Assembly (NCBI GenBank): GCA_046329055.1 | Contig: JAXLVK010000008.1 | Span: 1-64,000 of the forward strand | Length of the DNA stretch: 64,000 bases | Source: JADKCL01 sp046329055 | Lineage (GTDB): Bacteria > Bacteroidota > Bacteroidia > J057 > JADKCL01 | Direction: 5' to 3' | Part shown: piece after piece, positions 17,136-26,226 of the stretch | Layout of the letters: the number at the start of each line of letters is the position of its first letter | Position numbering within the stretch: position 1 is the stretch's first letter | Notes under the pieces: model-generated | The model's input: the letters and a program-made list of their open reading frames with translations, nothing else | Told to the model about the DNA's origin: nothing | Databases searched by the model: none | Made by a program: the position numbers and the translations under genes

Positions 17136-18266
17136 TCAGATCCGCGCGCTCACCTTCGGCAGCATCCCTTTCTTCCATTCGCTGAAATCCCCGGCCAGGA
17201 TATGCTCCCTCGCCTCCTCCACGAGCCGCAGGTAAAACCGCAGGTTGTGCAGGGTCAGGATGGTCATGGCCAGGATCTCGTCGCAGCGGAAGAGGTGCCG
17301 GACATAGGCCTTGGTGTAGTATTGGTCTGAAAACAGGTCGCTTTCCTCGTCCAGTGGGCTGAAGTCGCGCTCGTATTTCTGGTTGCGGATGTTGCGGATG
17401 CCTTGGCGGGTGAACATCATGCCGTGGCGGGCATTCCTTGTGGGCATCACGCAGTCAAACATGTCCACGCCCAGGGCGATGTTTTCCAAGATATTCTCCG
17501 GCGTGCCCACACCCATCAGGTAGCGGGGCTTGTCCTTGGGCAGGATCGAGCAGCAGAGGTCGGTCATCTCGTACATCATCTCCGTCGGCTCGCCAACGCT
17601 GAGGCCGCCGATGGCATTGCCGGGGAGGTCCAGGCTCGCTGTGTATTCGGCGCTCTGCTTCCGAAAGTCGCGGTACATGCCCCCTTGCACGATGGGGAAC
17701 AATGCCTGCGAATGCCCATAGAGGCCCTCCGTCTCCAACCAGCGGTTTTTGCAGCGTTGCGCCCAGCGGTGGGTCAGCTCCATGGAGGTCTTCGCGTACC
17801 GCTCGTCGCTAGGGTAGGGGGGGCACTCGTCCAGGACCATCATGATATCGCTCCCGATCGCCCGTTGCGTGTCCACCACGTTCTCCGGCGTGAACAGGTG
17901 CTTGCTCCCATCGATATGGCTTTTGAAGGTCGCGCCTTCCTCGCTCAGTTTCCGCGACGCAGCCAATGAAAACACTTGGTAACCACCGCTGTCCGTGAGG
18001 ATCGGCCCGTCCCAATGCATGAACTTGTGCAGGCCGCCCGCCGCCTCCATCACCTCGTTGCCAGGGCGGAGGTAGAGGTGGTAGGTATTGCCGAGGATGA
18101 TCTGCGCCTTCACATGGTCGCGGAGATCGCCTTGTTCCACAGCTTTGACGGAAGCCACCGTCCCCACCGGCATGAAAATGGGCGTCTGAATGGTGCCATG
18201 GTCGGTCTCAATGCGGCCTGCGCGGGCGGATGAGCCGCTGTCGGTTTTCTCTAGCGTGAATTTCAT
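17136..18266 (-). CDS. tgt: tRNA-guanine transglycosylase
   Basis: Exchanges guanine 34 for a queuine precursor in GUN-anticodon tRNAs. The 376-residue length is normal. The nucleophile and base-pocket segments are present: ILTDSGGYQVFSL, DIMMVLDECPP, IVQGGMYRDFR, GGLSVGEP and MPTRNARHGMMFT. The zinc site is unusual. Where bacterial enzymes carry CxCxxC followed by His, this protein reads SDLFSDQYYTKAYVRHL, with only the His in LHNLRFY kept. I think it is still a functional TGT with a structural replacement of the zinc knuckle. Confidence 0.96.
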   Translation of the reverse strand: MKFTLEKTDSGSSARAGRIETDHGTIQTPIFMPVGTVASVKAVEQGDLRDHVKAQIILGNTYHLYLRPGNEVMEAAGGLHKFMHWDGPILTDSGGYQVFSLAASRKLSEEGATFKSHIDGSKHLFTPENVVDTQRAIGSDIMMVLDECPPYPSDERYAKTSMELTHRWAQRCKNRWLETEGLYGHSQALFPIVQGGMYRDFRKQSAEYTASLDLPGNAIGGLSVGEPTEMMYEMTDLCCSILPKDKPRYLMGVGTPENILENIALGVDMFDCVMPTRNARHGMMFTRQGIRNIRNQKYERDFSPLDEESDLFSDQYYTKAYVRHLFRCDEILAMTILTLHNLRFYLRLVEEAREHILAGDFSEWKKGMLPKVSARI

Positions 18267-18313
18267 TGCGGGGCGAAATTAGGCAGTCGCCGCCCGGTTG
18301 CCAAATGACGGCC

Positions 18314-19810
18314 TCAGGGCACCTGGTAGATGAATGTGCTGCGCGTGTCAAATCCTCTGACCTCATGGGTGCCGTCGCTTGCGAGCACCTTCCAGAAATA
18401 CTTCCCGGCGGCAAGGCCCTGTGGCAGCACAAAGTAGTTGTGCGGCAGCTTCAGCTTGCAAGTGTTTTGCTCACGGGGGAAAAATGCGTCCTGGCAGTAA
18501 CAAATCCGGTAGGTGAGCGCGTCCCCGTTGGGGTCGATCGCAGCAGTCCAGCGCAAGGTGTCTCCGGCATGGAGCGGCATGGTGGGCTGAATCAGGCGAA
18601 ATGAGTGGGGAAACTTGGCAAATTGGTCCTTGAGGATCTGCGGGCGTTCGCGGACATAGTCCTTCAGGTGTGCGAGTTCCACCTCCCAGTCGGCATTGGT
18701 CATGGCTTGGATGCTGGAATCGAGCAAGACGGGCTGCCGCAATGCCATGTCCAAGCTGTCGATGATCGGAAACAGCCACTGCGGATTGAAATACTTGGCT
18801 GCCAATGCCTCCACCCGCGCCTGAATGTCCTTGAGGATGGTTTCATCGGTGATGGCGCGCTCGAAGAGGGGATTGCTCGCCATGTTGCCCCAATGGCTGT
18901 CGCTGAGGTTGCCTCGGTGATAGGGATCGTCCCGCTCCGCGTACACAAATGTATTGTCCATGTCCCAGGGCAGGTAGTTCCAGCGCTTGGGCTTGGGGGA
19001 CAGGTACATGAAGTAGTTGTGGTAATAGGTGCTGCGATTCCCGATCAGCATGTTCAACGCGATCGCATTGACCATGTTCTCGTAATTCAGCGTCTTTTTC
19101 ACCATTTCCGCGTATTCGCGGTCCGGGGTTTGGTTCAGCTTGGCAATCAGCGCCTCCAAGGGCAGGAAGGAGCTGTCACCCTTGGGCCCTTTCTTTTCCC
19201 AGAGCGCCGGCACGTTGTCGTAGTGACTCAGGCATGCGCTGTCCTTGGTCGCCTTGTACAGGTCGCCACTTTCGGAGAGCTTCCACTTGGCGAGGAAGTC
19301 CTTTTCCACGTTTTCGACCAGCAGATACACGCCTTGGTAGTAGCCGTTCAGGTAGAGTTGCACGTGGCGGGTATCGTAGCAGGGCTGCCCGGAGGCATGG
19401 TAGAGGCGGGTGCAGAGATACTGCCGCATCTTGGTCTTGTCCAGGTACTCTGCGTTCAGATTCAGGTTCTTCCGGCCAAATGGCAGCTCACCCTTGTCGT
19501 CGATCTTGAGTTTGATGGACTTCTTGGGGAATTCCCGCGAAGTATCGCCCCGCAGCCGGAGACGCACCGCATTCCAAGTCTTGTCCCCGATGGTCAGCGT
19601 CGCGGAGATGTAGAGGTCCTCCTTGAACCGCTTCCAAATGATCCCGAAGCTGTCGGCATTGCAGCTGATTTGGAGCTTTGGAAGGCCCTTTTCGTTGGCA
19701 GGCGTGACCAGTTTGGGCGAAGTCGGTTGCAGATAGGCCGTCCAGCCCGCTGCGAAGCAGGCAATCGCAACGATGGTGATCAATACCGCCTTTTTCATCC
19801 GACTGTTCAT
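18314..19810 (-). CDS. CotH kinase-family protein
   Basis: Protein of 498 residues with an N-terminal membrane anchor or signal (MKKAVLITIVAIACFAAGWTA). The CotH-type pattern is clear: VRLRLRGDTSREFPKKS, KIDDKGELPFGRKNLNLNAEYLDKT, MRQYLCTRLYHASGQP, YLNGYYQGVYLLVENVEKDFL, LNMLIGNRSTYYHNY and the metal-binding LPWDMDNTF. CotH of Bacillus is an atypical protein kinase for spore-coat proteins; bacterial exported relatives have unknown targets. The last 80 residues are a fibronectin-like domain (LIQPTMPLHAGDTLRWTAAI). ATGs at 19810 and 19798 are both possible starts. Confidence 0.88.
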   Translation of the reverse strand: MNSRMKKAVLITIVAIACFAAGWTAYLQPTSPKLVTPANEKGLPKLQISCNADSFGIIWKRFKEDLYISATLTIGDKTWNAVRLRLRGDTSREFPKKSIKLKIDDKGELPFGRKNLNLNAEYLDKTKMRQYLCTRLYHASGQPCYDTRHVQLYLNGYYQGVYLLVENVEKDFLAKWKLSESGDLYKATKDSACLSHYDNVPALWEKKGPKGDSSFLPLEALIAKLNQTPDREYAEMVKKTLNYENMVNAIALNMLIGNRSTYYHNYFMYLSPKPKRWNYLPWDMDNTFVYAERDDPYHRGNLSDSHWGNMASNPLFERAITDETILKDIQARVEALAAKYFNPQWLFPIIDSLDMALRQPVLLDSSIQAMTNADWEVELAHLKDYVRERPQILKDQFAKFPHSFRLIQPTMPLHAGDTLRWTAAIDPNGDALTYRICYCQDAFFPREQNTCKLKLPHNYFVLPQGLAAGKYFWKVLASDGTHEVRGFDTRSTFIYQVP

Positions 19811-19952
19811 CCCAAATTAAGGTTATGTCAACCTGATATTCAAATACGGCGGTCAGAAGGATGTCGCATTCGCCTAGCGGCAATGTCGGATTCAGGGCTG
19901 ACGGGGAAACGCGGTCAACTGTAACTTGGCATCATCAAAGCTCAATGAAAAA

Positions 19953-20363
19953 ATGCCCATGAAAACCTTTGTCAATCTCCCGGTGCGTGACCTGCAAACG
20001 TCCATTCAGTTCTTCAGCGCCCTAGGCTTCAGCTTCAATCCCCAATTCACCGATGAGAAAGCCACTTGCATGATCATCAGCGAGGAAGCCTTCGTCATGC
20101 TGCTCGTGGAGCCGTTTTTTCAGACGTTCACCAAGAAGCGCATCAGCAATGCCTTCGAAGCCACTGAAGTGCTCGTCGCGCTCTCCGTGGACAGCCGCGA
20201 GGCCGTGGACACCATGGTGAGTCAGGCGTTGGCGGGCGGCGGCAGCACCTACAGCGACCCGATGGACCTCGGTTTCATGTACCAGCGCGCTTTCCAGGAC
20301 CTCGACGGTCACCAATGGGAAGTGATTTGGATGGACCCGAATGCCGCTCCTCCCCATGCCTGA
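19953..20363 (+). CDS. VOC/glyoxalase-fold protein
   Basis: Small vicinal-oxygen-chelate protein of about 137 residues with two beta-alpha-beta-beta-beta halves: FVNLPVRDLQTSIQFFSALGF at the start and FQDLDGHQWEVIWMDP at the end. Relatives include lactoylglutathione lyase and antibiotic-binding proteins, but the metal ligands are only partly kept, so no reaction is claimed. ATGs at 19953 and 19959 are both usable. The gene is transcribed divergently from the CotH gene. Confidence 0.85.
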   Translation: MPMKTFVNLPVRDLQTSIQFFSALGFSFNPQFTDEKATCMIISEEAFVMLLVEPFFQTFTKKRISNAFEATEVLVALSVDSREAVDTMVSQALAGGGSTYSDPMDLGFMYQRAFQDLDGHQWEVIWMDPNAAPPHA

Positions 20364-20414
20364 GCAGGGAGCCAGCGACTGACCCTCAGTAGAATTCCAC
20401 TTGTTGAACTTGCG

Positions 20415-21905
20415 TCAGAACTTGGCTGCGTCTAGCCTTTTGATCCAGCCTTCTGCCGCCTCAAGATGGCCCCGGCGAATGTCCGGGGTCATTTTGTCAA
20501 ATGTCTTCACCAACATGCCCAGCCGGGGATTTTGCTCGAAAAAGTCCCGGTGTACGTGCATGAACCGCCAGAAAAGCCCGTCCCATGTGCGCTGCCAAGG
20601 CCCCTTGGGGAAGTCGCTCATTTTCAGGAGGTAGTTGCTGCCGCTGATATAGGGCTTGGTCGCCATCAGCCCGCCGTCCGCGAATTGGCTCATGCCATAG
20701 ACATTCGGGACCATGACCCAGTCGAAGGCGTCGATGAACAATGCGCTGAACCAAACATAGACCTCGTCCGGGTCGATTTCCGAGAGCAGCATGAAGTTGC
20801 CAAGCACCATGAGCCGCTCGATGTGGTGGCAATAGCCCGTGCGCAAGACCTTCTGAATCACGATGTCCAGTGGCAAGATGCCCGTTTGTCCGTTCCAGAA
20901 CCCAGCGGGGAGCTTCCTGTCAAATCCCCAATAATTCCGCACCCGCTCCTCTCGTCCCCGCAGCAGATAGACCGCCCGGATGTACTCCCGCCAACCCATG
21001 ACCTGCCGCAGGAAGCCTTCCAACGAGTTCAGCGGAACCGGATGCTGCACCGCATGGTCGAGCGTGGCATCGATCACCTGTTGCGGCGTGAGCAAGCCTT
21101 GGTTCAGCATGGGCGTGAGCACGCTGTGGTGCAAGAAGCTAGCTCCGGCCACGATCGCGTCCTCATAAGCCCCGAAGTCTGCTAGGCGTTCACGCAAGAA
21201 GGTTTGCAGCCAATCCGCGCTCCTTTCGGATGTATGCGGATAGCAGAGGTCAAGCCGCAAATCGCCGGGATTGTTCGGGAAATGCCCCTCCACATAAGCC
21301 ACTGCCTCCCGCCAATGCGCATCTGCCTCCGGGAACCGCAGCTTGGGCGGCACCTTGTCCTTCGGGTACCGCAAGCGGTTGTCCACATCATAGGTCCACT
21401 TCCCGCCCACGGGGCTGCCGTCGCCTTCGAGCAGGATGCGCCGCGACTTGCGCTGATGGATGTAAAAGTCTGTCTGAAACATGCGGCTGCGGCCTTCAAA
21501 GTAGCTGCGCAGGTCCTCGCTGGAATTCAGGAACATGGGACTCGGCAGCAGGCGCAGGGCCAATCCCCCTGCTGAGCAAGCCCGCCGCAGCCGACGCTCC
21601 ATCCAATCGTCCACCGGGTCGTGGAGCAGGATCGTTTCGGTGCCTTGGGCGGCGAGATAGGGGACGAGCTGCCGCAGGTCTGCCTCCGGCTCGTGGAACT
21701 CAATGTACCTCACCTGCTTGCCCCGCTGCCGCAGCCAATCGGCATAAGCCCGCATCGCTGCGCGTTGAAAGGCAAGCTTTTGGCGGTGGATGGGAAACTG
21801 CGTGAACAGCAGCGGCTCCTCGACGAGGACGATCAGCTCAGCCTGTGCGATCAAGGGCTGCTGCGCAAACAATTGGTGCGGTAGGACAATGCCTGTGGTG
21901 CTCAT
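20415..21905 (-). CDS. Cryptochrome/photolyase-family protein lacking the usual Fe-S cysteine cluster
   Basis: About 496 residues, matching the prokaryotic cryptochrome / (6-4)-photolyase-like family. It has a Rossmann-type antenna domain (TTGIVLPHQLF...) and a helical FAD domain with GWREYIRAVY, TGYCHHIERLMVLGNFMLL, DPDEVYVWFSALFIDAFDWVM and MSQFADGGLMATKPYISG. Family members bind FAD and usually an Fe-S cluster held partly by cysteines after MSD. Here that stretch reads MSDFPKGPWQRTWDGLFW with no cysteine. The start at 21905 overlaps the upstream DUF2256 gene (ATGA). Confidence 0.93.
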   Translation of the reverse strand: MSTTGIVLPHQLFAQQPLIAQAELIVLVEEPLLFTQFPIHRQKLAFQRAAMRAYADWLRQRGKQVRYIEFHEPEADLRQLVPYLAAQGTETILLHDPVDDWMERRLRRACSAGGLALRLLPSPMFLNSSEDLRSYFEGRSRMFQTDFYIHQRKSRRILLEGDGSPVGGKWTYDVDNRLRYPKDKVPPKLRFPEADAHWREAVAYVEGHFPNNPGDLRLDLCYPHTSERSADWLQTFLRERLADFGAYEDAIVAGASFLHHSVLTPMLNQGLLTPQQVIDATLDHAVQHPVPLNSLEGFLRQVMGWREYIRAVYLLRGREERVRNYWGFDRKLPAGFWNGQTGILPLDIVIQKVLRTGYCHHIERLMVLGNFMLLSEIDPDEVYVWFSALFIDAFDWVMVPNVYGMSQFADGGLMATKPYISGSNYLLKMSDFPKGPWQRTWDGLFWRFMHVHRDFFEQNPRLGMLVKTFDKMTPDIRRGHLEAAEGWIKRLDAAKF

Positions 21906-22048
21906 GCGCGGTTGCGTTGTTGACGGCAGCGGTCGCTGCAATATTTGACTTCGTCCCAGACCTTTTCCCATTTCTTGCGCCAGGTGAAGGGGCGGCCGCA
22001 GACGAGGCAAACCTTGGTCGGGAGATGTTGTTTCTTGACGCCCTGCAT
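21902..22048 (-). CDS. DUF2256 zinc-ribbon small protein
   Basis: A 48-residue protein that I translated directly; it begins MQGVKKQHLPTKVCLVCGRP and ends CSDRCRQQRNRA. The four cysteines 14, 17, 37 and 41 (CxxC and CxxxC) form a likely zinc ribbon, and the segment FTWRKKWEKVWDEVKYCSDRC is typical of DUF2256. Members are commonly found beside photolyase or cryptochrome genes, and this one overlaps the next gene by 4 bases. Its role is unknown, perhaps an accessory to the photolyase-like protein. Confidence 0.88.
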   Translation of the reverse strand: MQGVKKQHLPTKVCLVCGRPFTWRKKWEKVWDEVKYCSDRCRQQRNRA

Positions 22049-22144
22049 GTTACATGGAATTCTTATGCGATTGCTGCTTGGATTCGCATAGGGTGTGCGA
22101 GCGGAAATCCCTCTTGGGCCATACGATGTTCACGGCCTCGGCGC

Positions 22145-23231
22145 TCATCGGGGCAGCTCCTTCCTGCATTGTTTCCAAAATGCGCTGAAGCTGGAAAAGT
22201 CGCCCTGCACCGAAAACATCCATTCCCTCGGATGCTCCACACCTGCATAGTGCCGGTTCAGTGGATGCTCCTTGAAATGCACCTCCGAGCCCCGCAATTC
22301 CTTCGTCAATGCCGCCCATTCGCCCACAAATACCTGCATGCCCGCGATCTTCCCCGCCCATTCCAGCATCCAATCCAGACTCCGTTTACAGATCGGATGG
22401 CGCTCAAAGACAGAGGGTTCGAGCAGCAACACACGGTTCGCCTTCCATTGCGGCAGCCACCGTTGGTCGAGGTTGTACCAATTGTAGATGAGGGTCGGCT
22501 TGTCTGAATCCAAAGCGATCGGGCTTGGAGTCGGAAGCGGCGTTTTCCAGTCTGGAACCGTCACATTCGTGAGCTGCTCAGGAATCGGCATTGTCAGCAA
22601 GGCCTCCTTCTCGACATCGAGGTAGCTTCCCGGCTGATGCGTATTGCAGTGAAAGTCAATGTTGGCTTGGTTCGCGAGGTAAGGCTGATGACTGTTCGTC
22701 CCGGCGACCCATTGCCAGCTCAGGGCATTGCTAGCCAAGTCCCCATCGAGCAAGTAATAGTACATCCAGTGCGCCCTTATTCCAGTGGTATCGCGCCACA
22801 TGACAGGTGAGCATCGCGGTGTACATGCGCAGGTGATTGTGCATGTAGCCTGTTTCCTCTAGTTCACGGATTCCATCGTCAATCGCCTGAATGCCAGTGC
22901 TTCGATTCAGAAGCGCCGACGGCACGCCATTCCATTTTGCAGTGGATTGTGGTTGCCGGATGTCTTCAAATATCCCGTCGCCTTTGTTCCGCCAGACCAT
23001 TTGCCAGTGGTCCCGCCATGCGAGTTCTTGGATCAGCTTTTCGACCTCGTGGAAGGGGCGACCCTTGTCCAGGATGGATTTCATCACCTGCCGCGTCGTG
23101 AGGATGCCCCGCGAGATGTACGGCGACAGCCGCGTGACCGCTCCGTCCAAGTGATTGCGGGTACGTGCATAAGCAACCGGATCGATGGCATCGACCTGCC
23201 GCAAGACCGCCTCCAAATCCGTCAAGAACAT
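22145..23231 (-). CDS. FAD-binding photolyase-like protein, interrupted by a frameshift
   Basis: Two frames together encode one photolyase-type FAD-binding domain without an antenna domain, about 360 residues. The first frame runs 23231 to about 22775 (RNHLDGAVTRLSPYISRGIL, QELAWRDHWQMVWR, GYMHNHLRMYTAMLTCHVARYHWN). The second continues to 22145 (AHWMYYYLLDGDLASNALSW, QWVAGTNSHQPYLANQANI). Dropping one G from the GGG run near 22773-22775 joins them as NKAHWMYYY. The C-terminal part resembles the extension of Bacteroidota relatives. It is probably a working gene with a sequencing error, or recently disabled. It precedes DUF2256 and the cryptochrome-like gene. Confidence 0.88.
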
Positions 23232-23300
23232 GCCGTAACGCAGATTTGAATGGGAAACTGCGGTTTGCGACGGATTGTTTCAAATCCCCGAACCTTCGGC

Positions 23301-23750
23301 CTACCCCTCCGCCACTGCCTTGATTTGCTCCAGGAGTGGCTGCCAGCCTAGTCCGTCTGCGTTGCTGTCCTTGTAGCGGCGTTCGCCCTCAGCCACTGTG
23401 TTGAAATCGCCTTGACGGACCCGGAAATGCGTTCCTCCAGCGACAGGTGTGAGGTGATACTCAACATCGAGGTGGTTCTCAGGGACATCCTCAAAGCCCC
23501 CAAACGGATCAAATACAGTGTAAACCAGCCGCTTGTGAGGCTCGATCACCTTGAGGTTGCCAGTCACGACCGCCATGTCTTGCCCTTCGTGGACCATCCG
23601 CCATTCGAGCTTGCTCCCGACCTGCCAATCGCTCACGGTGCGGCATCCAAACATGTATTTGGGTGTCCAATCGGCAGAGGTCAAAACTTCCCAAAGTCGC
23701 TCAGGACTCACATTCACAGTGATTTCGTTCTCGATGTACAATTCAGCCAT
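23301..23750 (-). CDS. SRPBCC (AHSA1-type) domain protein
   Basis: About 149 residues. The START-like helix-grip fold is indicated by IENEITVNVSPERLWEVLTS, GCRTVSDWQVGSKLEWRM and a VEYHLTPVAGGTHFRVRQGD end. Such proteins bind small hydrophobic ligands; specific roles vary. The ATG at 23750 was chosen because the domain begins there. It lies 59 bases downstream of the AraC-type regulator and is probably co-transcribed with it, a common pairing. Confidence 0.87.
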   Translation of the reverse strand: MAELYIENEITVNVSPERLWEVLTSADWTPKYMFGCRTVSDWQVGSKLEWRMVHEGQDMAVVTGNLKVIEPHKRLVYTVFDPFGGFEDVPENHLDVEYHLTPVAGGTHFRVRQGDFNTVAEGERRYKDSNADGLGWQPLLEQIKAVAEG

Positions 23751-23809
23751 GTCATTTTCATTGATGATGGCCACAAAATTGAGGTGCAGGACCTGCCCGC
23801 GATGTTCCG

Positions 23810-24712
23810 TCAGGGAGTTTTTCTCACCGAATTGGGAGTGCAGCCAAAATGCCGCTTGAATTGTTGGCCGAAATGCCCGGGCGTCGCATAGCCGAGGCGA
23901 TAGGCAATGTCCGCGACCTGCATGTCTGGTGATTGCAGCAGTTCGAGTGCCCATTCCAAGCGCAGCCGCGTCGCATAGCCGATCACGGTTTCCCCGAAGA
24001 GCTCCTTGAATCCATGCTTGAGCTTGAAACTATTGATGCCCACGGCTTTGGCGAGTTCGGAGAGGCTCAGGGGCGCATCGAGGCGGCTGTGGATCAGGTC
24101 CCGGACAGCCATGAGGGCGGCGCGGTCGCGCTCGTTGCGGATATGTTTGAGGCCATTGCGGTCGGCGTGTTCACAGGCATCGGCGGAGAGGACGAGCAGC
24201 TCCATCGCCTTGGATTCCAGGTAGATGTCCTGAAGTTTGCCGGAATAGCTGTTTGCCAGCACCTGCCGGATCAGGATTTCCATCTGCAAGTCAATGCGGC
24301 CCCAATTTTGGCTGAGAATGGACGGCTTCCCTGCCTCGATTCCCTTTGCAAATGCCCCAAGATTTCCCTCAGCCCCTTCAATCCAATCCAGGAACTGCGT
24401 GACAGGCATCTGAATGCCGAAGGTCTCGATCTCCGCGCTTTTGGCCGTGACCTCCATCGCGAAACCTTTGGAGTACAGCATGTTGTGGTGTCCGCCGATC
24501 AGGTCAAATGCCTGCCCCAACTGCCGATGCCGGAACATGTAATCGCCACGCAAACCATAGTGAATGCGCACCGCCTCGTCCTCCGGCTTGTCCACCGAGA
24601 AGCCGCTGCCGACATAAGACTTGCCCAGAGCATGCCCCATGGTCAATTCACCGATCTTCCAAATCTTGGATTCGGTGACGTGGGGCGGGAGGGAAGTGGC
24701 AACCTGCGGCAT
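23810..24712 (-). CDS. AraC/XylS-family regulator (PchR-like)
   Basis: About 300 residues. The N-terminal region resembles PchR-like regulators (GLRGDYMFRHRQLGQAFDLIG). The C-terminal 100 residues hold two helix-turn-helix motifs (LSLSELAKAVGINSFKLKHGF and VADIAYRLGYATPGHFGQQF), the second ending in the usual FKRHFGCTP block. It is likely to respond to a small molecule and control the following SRPBCC gene. The start at 24712 removes about 70 non-conserved residues of the longer open frame. Confidence 0.92.
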   Translation of the reverse strand: MPQVATSLPPHVTESKIWKIGELTMGHALGKSYVGSGFSVDKPEDEAVRIHYGLRGDYMFRHRQLGQAFDLIGGHHNMLYSKGFAMEVTAKSAEIETFGIQMPVTQFLDWIEGAEGNLGAFAKGIEAGKPSILSQNWGRIDLQMEILIRQVLANSYSGKLQDIYLESKAMELLVLSADACEHADRNGLKHIRNERDRAALMAVRDLIHSRLDAPLSLSELAKAVGINSFKLKHGFKELFGETVIGYATRLRLEWALELLQSPDMQVADIAYRLGYATPGHFGQQFKRHFGCTPNSVRKTP

Positions 24713-24953
24713 GGAAGCGAATTTACGGAGGGATTGGTTGCTGTGGCTTGCCGCTTCGTTTTGTTCAGCAGACAGTGGCGTTGAGGAACCCGTTTGTGGA
24801 TAACGATGGTTTTCAGTTTGGGCTTTCGAGGTGATGTGGATAACTTTTGGGGCTATTTTTGAACAAATAGAACCCTTGTTGGTTGTCACCCTATCAAAGC
24901 AAGCTCGACCATTGTATTCCGGCAATCACCCTTCGAATTCCTGATCCCTGCAC

Positions 24954-26087
24954 TCACCTGAATCCGTCCCACCAATGCGAGGCTGATCCTGCGTCCGCCG
25001 TGAAAATCTCCCCGAGCCTGGGAAAATGAATCGGCAGGCCCTTTTGATCGGCAGTCTGTTCAAACTCCTCCGCCGGCTGATACCATGAGTGTTGGAAGGA
25101 AAGCGAAAACCCCGCCCAATGCACCGGCATGGCCTTCCTTGCGCCTGCATCGAGCGCCGCCTGCACCGCCTCGTCCGGGAAGAGATGAATCGGCCGCCAC
25201 TCGTCATTGTATTGCCCGCATTCCATCATCGCGAAGTCAAACGGCCCGAGCCGCTCGCCGACCTCCTTGAAATGTTTGCCGTAGCCGCCGTCCCCGCTGA
25301 ACCAGATGCTTTCATTTGGCGACTTGAACACCCATCCGCCCCAGAGCCCCATCATCCGGTCCCGCAGCCCGCGCCCTGAAAAATGCCGCGTTGGCGTGAA
25401 GTGGATGTCGATCCCCTCAAAACTCCGGTTCTCCCACCAATCGAATTCCGTCACCAATTCCGCCGCGATGCCCCACCGCACCAAGTGCCGCTTCACCCCA
25501 AGTGCCACGAAGTAGCGCTTCACCTTCGGCATCAACTTCATGATGCTCGGGTGGTCCAGGTGATCGTAATGGTCGTGCGTGATCAGCATCAGGTCGATCT
25601 CCGGCAGCCCATCGATCAGCTCCAATGTATTGTCACTGAACCGCTTGATCGGAAACGGCGCGATCGGCGCAGCATTCGGCCCCAGCATCGGATCGATCAG
25701 CAAGGTCTTGCCCATCATGCGCATCAGCATCACCGAGTGCCCGTACCAGACGAATTTCGCCCGGTCGCTCGGGGCGAGGAAGGCGGGCAGGTCCAGCGGA
25801 ATGATGGGCAGCGGAACCTTCGGTGCTTTGTCGTTTCGGCTTTTGAGTTGCTTGAAGAGGATGCGCGGCACCTTCAAGAGGCTCATGCTCATCTCCGTAT
25901 GTTCCAGATTCTGAAACTTCCCCTCCCGCCAATTGGGGGATTGAGCGTACTGCTCCCTGAGCTCAGGCGTGATCTTGCCGCCGAAATGGATGGATGACAA
26001 AGTGGATTCGGTTTTGGGGGATAACCGAGGGGGAGGGGATTGTTTGGGGAGGTGATTGAGCAGGCTTCCGGCAAATTTTAGCCGCAA
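24954..26087 (-). CDS. Metallo-beta-lactamase-fold hydrolase (UlaG / NAPE-PLD-like)
   Basis: Up to 377 residues. The metal-binding motif THDHYDHLDH is present, preceded by KFVWYGHSVMLMRMMGKTLLIDPM and followed by FTPTRHFSGRG, IWFSGDGGYGKHF and AMPVHWAGFSL. This is the zinc-hydrolase group that includes UlaG lactonase and NAPE-phospholipase D; the substrate is unknown. The most upstream start (TTG at 26087) lies inside a hairpin, so a TTG near 26000, just before the conserved FGGKITPELREQY block, is a better candidate. Confidence 0.87.
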   Translation of the reverse strand: MRLKFAGSLLNHLPKQSPPPRLSPKTESTLSSIHFGGKITPELREQYAQSPNWREGKFQNLEHTEMSMSLLKVPRILFKQLKSRNDKAPKVPLPIIPLDLPAFLAPSDRAKFVWYGHSVMLMRMMGKTLLIDPMLGPNAAPIAPFPIKRFSDNTLELIDGLPEIDLMLITHDHYDHLDHPSIMKLMPKVKRYFVALGVKRHLVRWGIAAELVTEFDWWENRSFEGIDIHFTPTRHFSGRGLRDRMMGLWGGWVFKSPNESIWFSGDGGYGKHFKEVGERLGPFDFAMMECGQYNDEWRPIHLFPDEAVQAALDAGARKAMPVHWAGFSLSFQHSWYQPAEEFEQTADQKGLPIHFPRLGEIFTADAGSASHWWDGFR

Positions 26088-26155
26088 AGACGCAATGAGC
26101 GCAAAGCCAAGACCTCCCGAGTGCTGCGTTTGCGGATGACTTTGCGTCTTTGCGG
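26082..26155. repeat. Inverted repeat with CCGCAAAGACGCAA arms
   Basis: A 14-base perfect stem pairs 26082-26095 with 26142-26155. The loop of 46 bases repeats parts of the arm (GCGCAAAG, TGCGTTTGCGG). A related CTTTGCGCCTTTGTGG lies next to the terminator at about 42000, so this looks like a dispersed element. Confidence 0.6.
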
Positions 26156-26226
26156 TTTCAAATAGCAGCTAGATTCAACTGCAGATGGTCAAGCGCAGTT
26201 GATATCACTGCTCAACTCAGTTGCTG

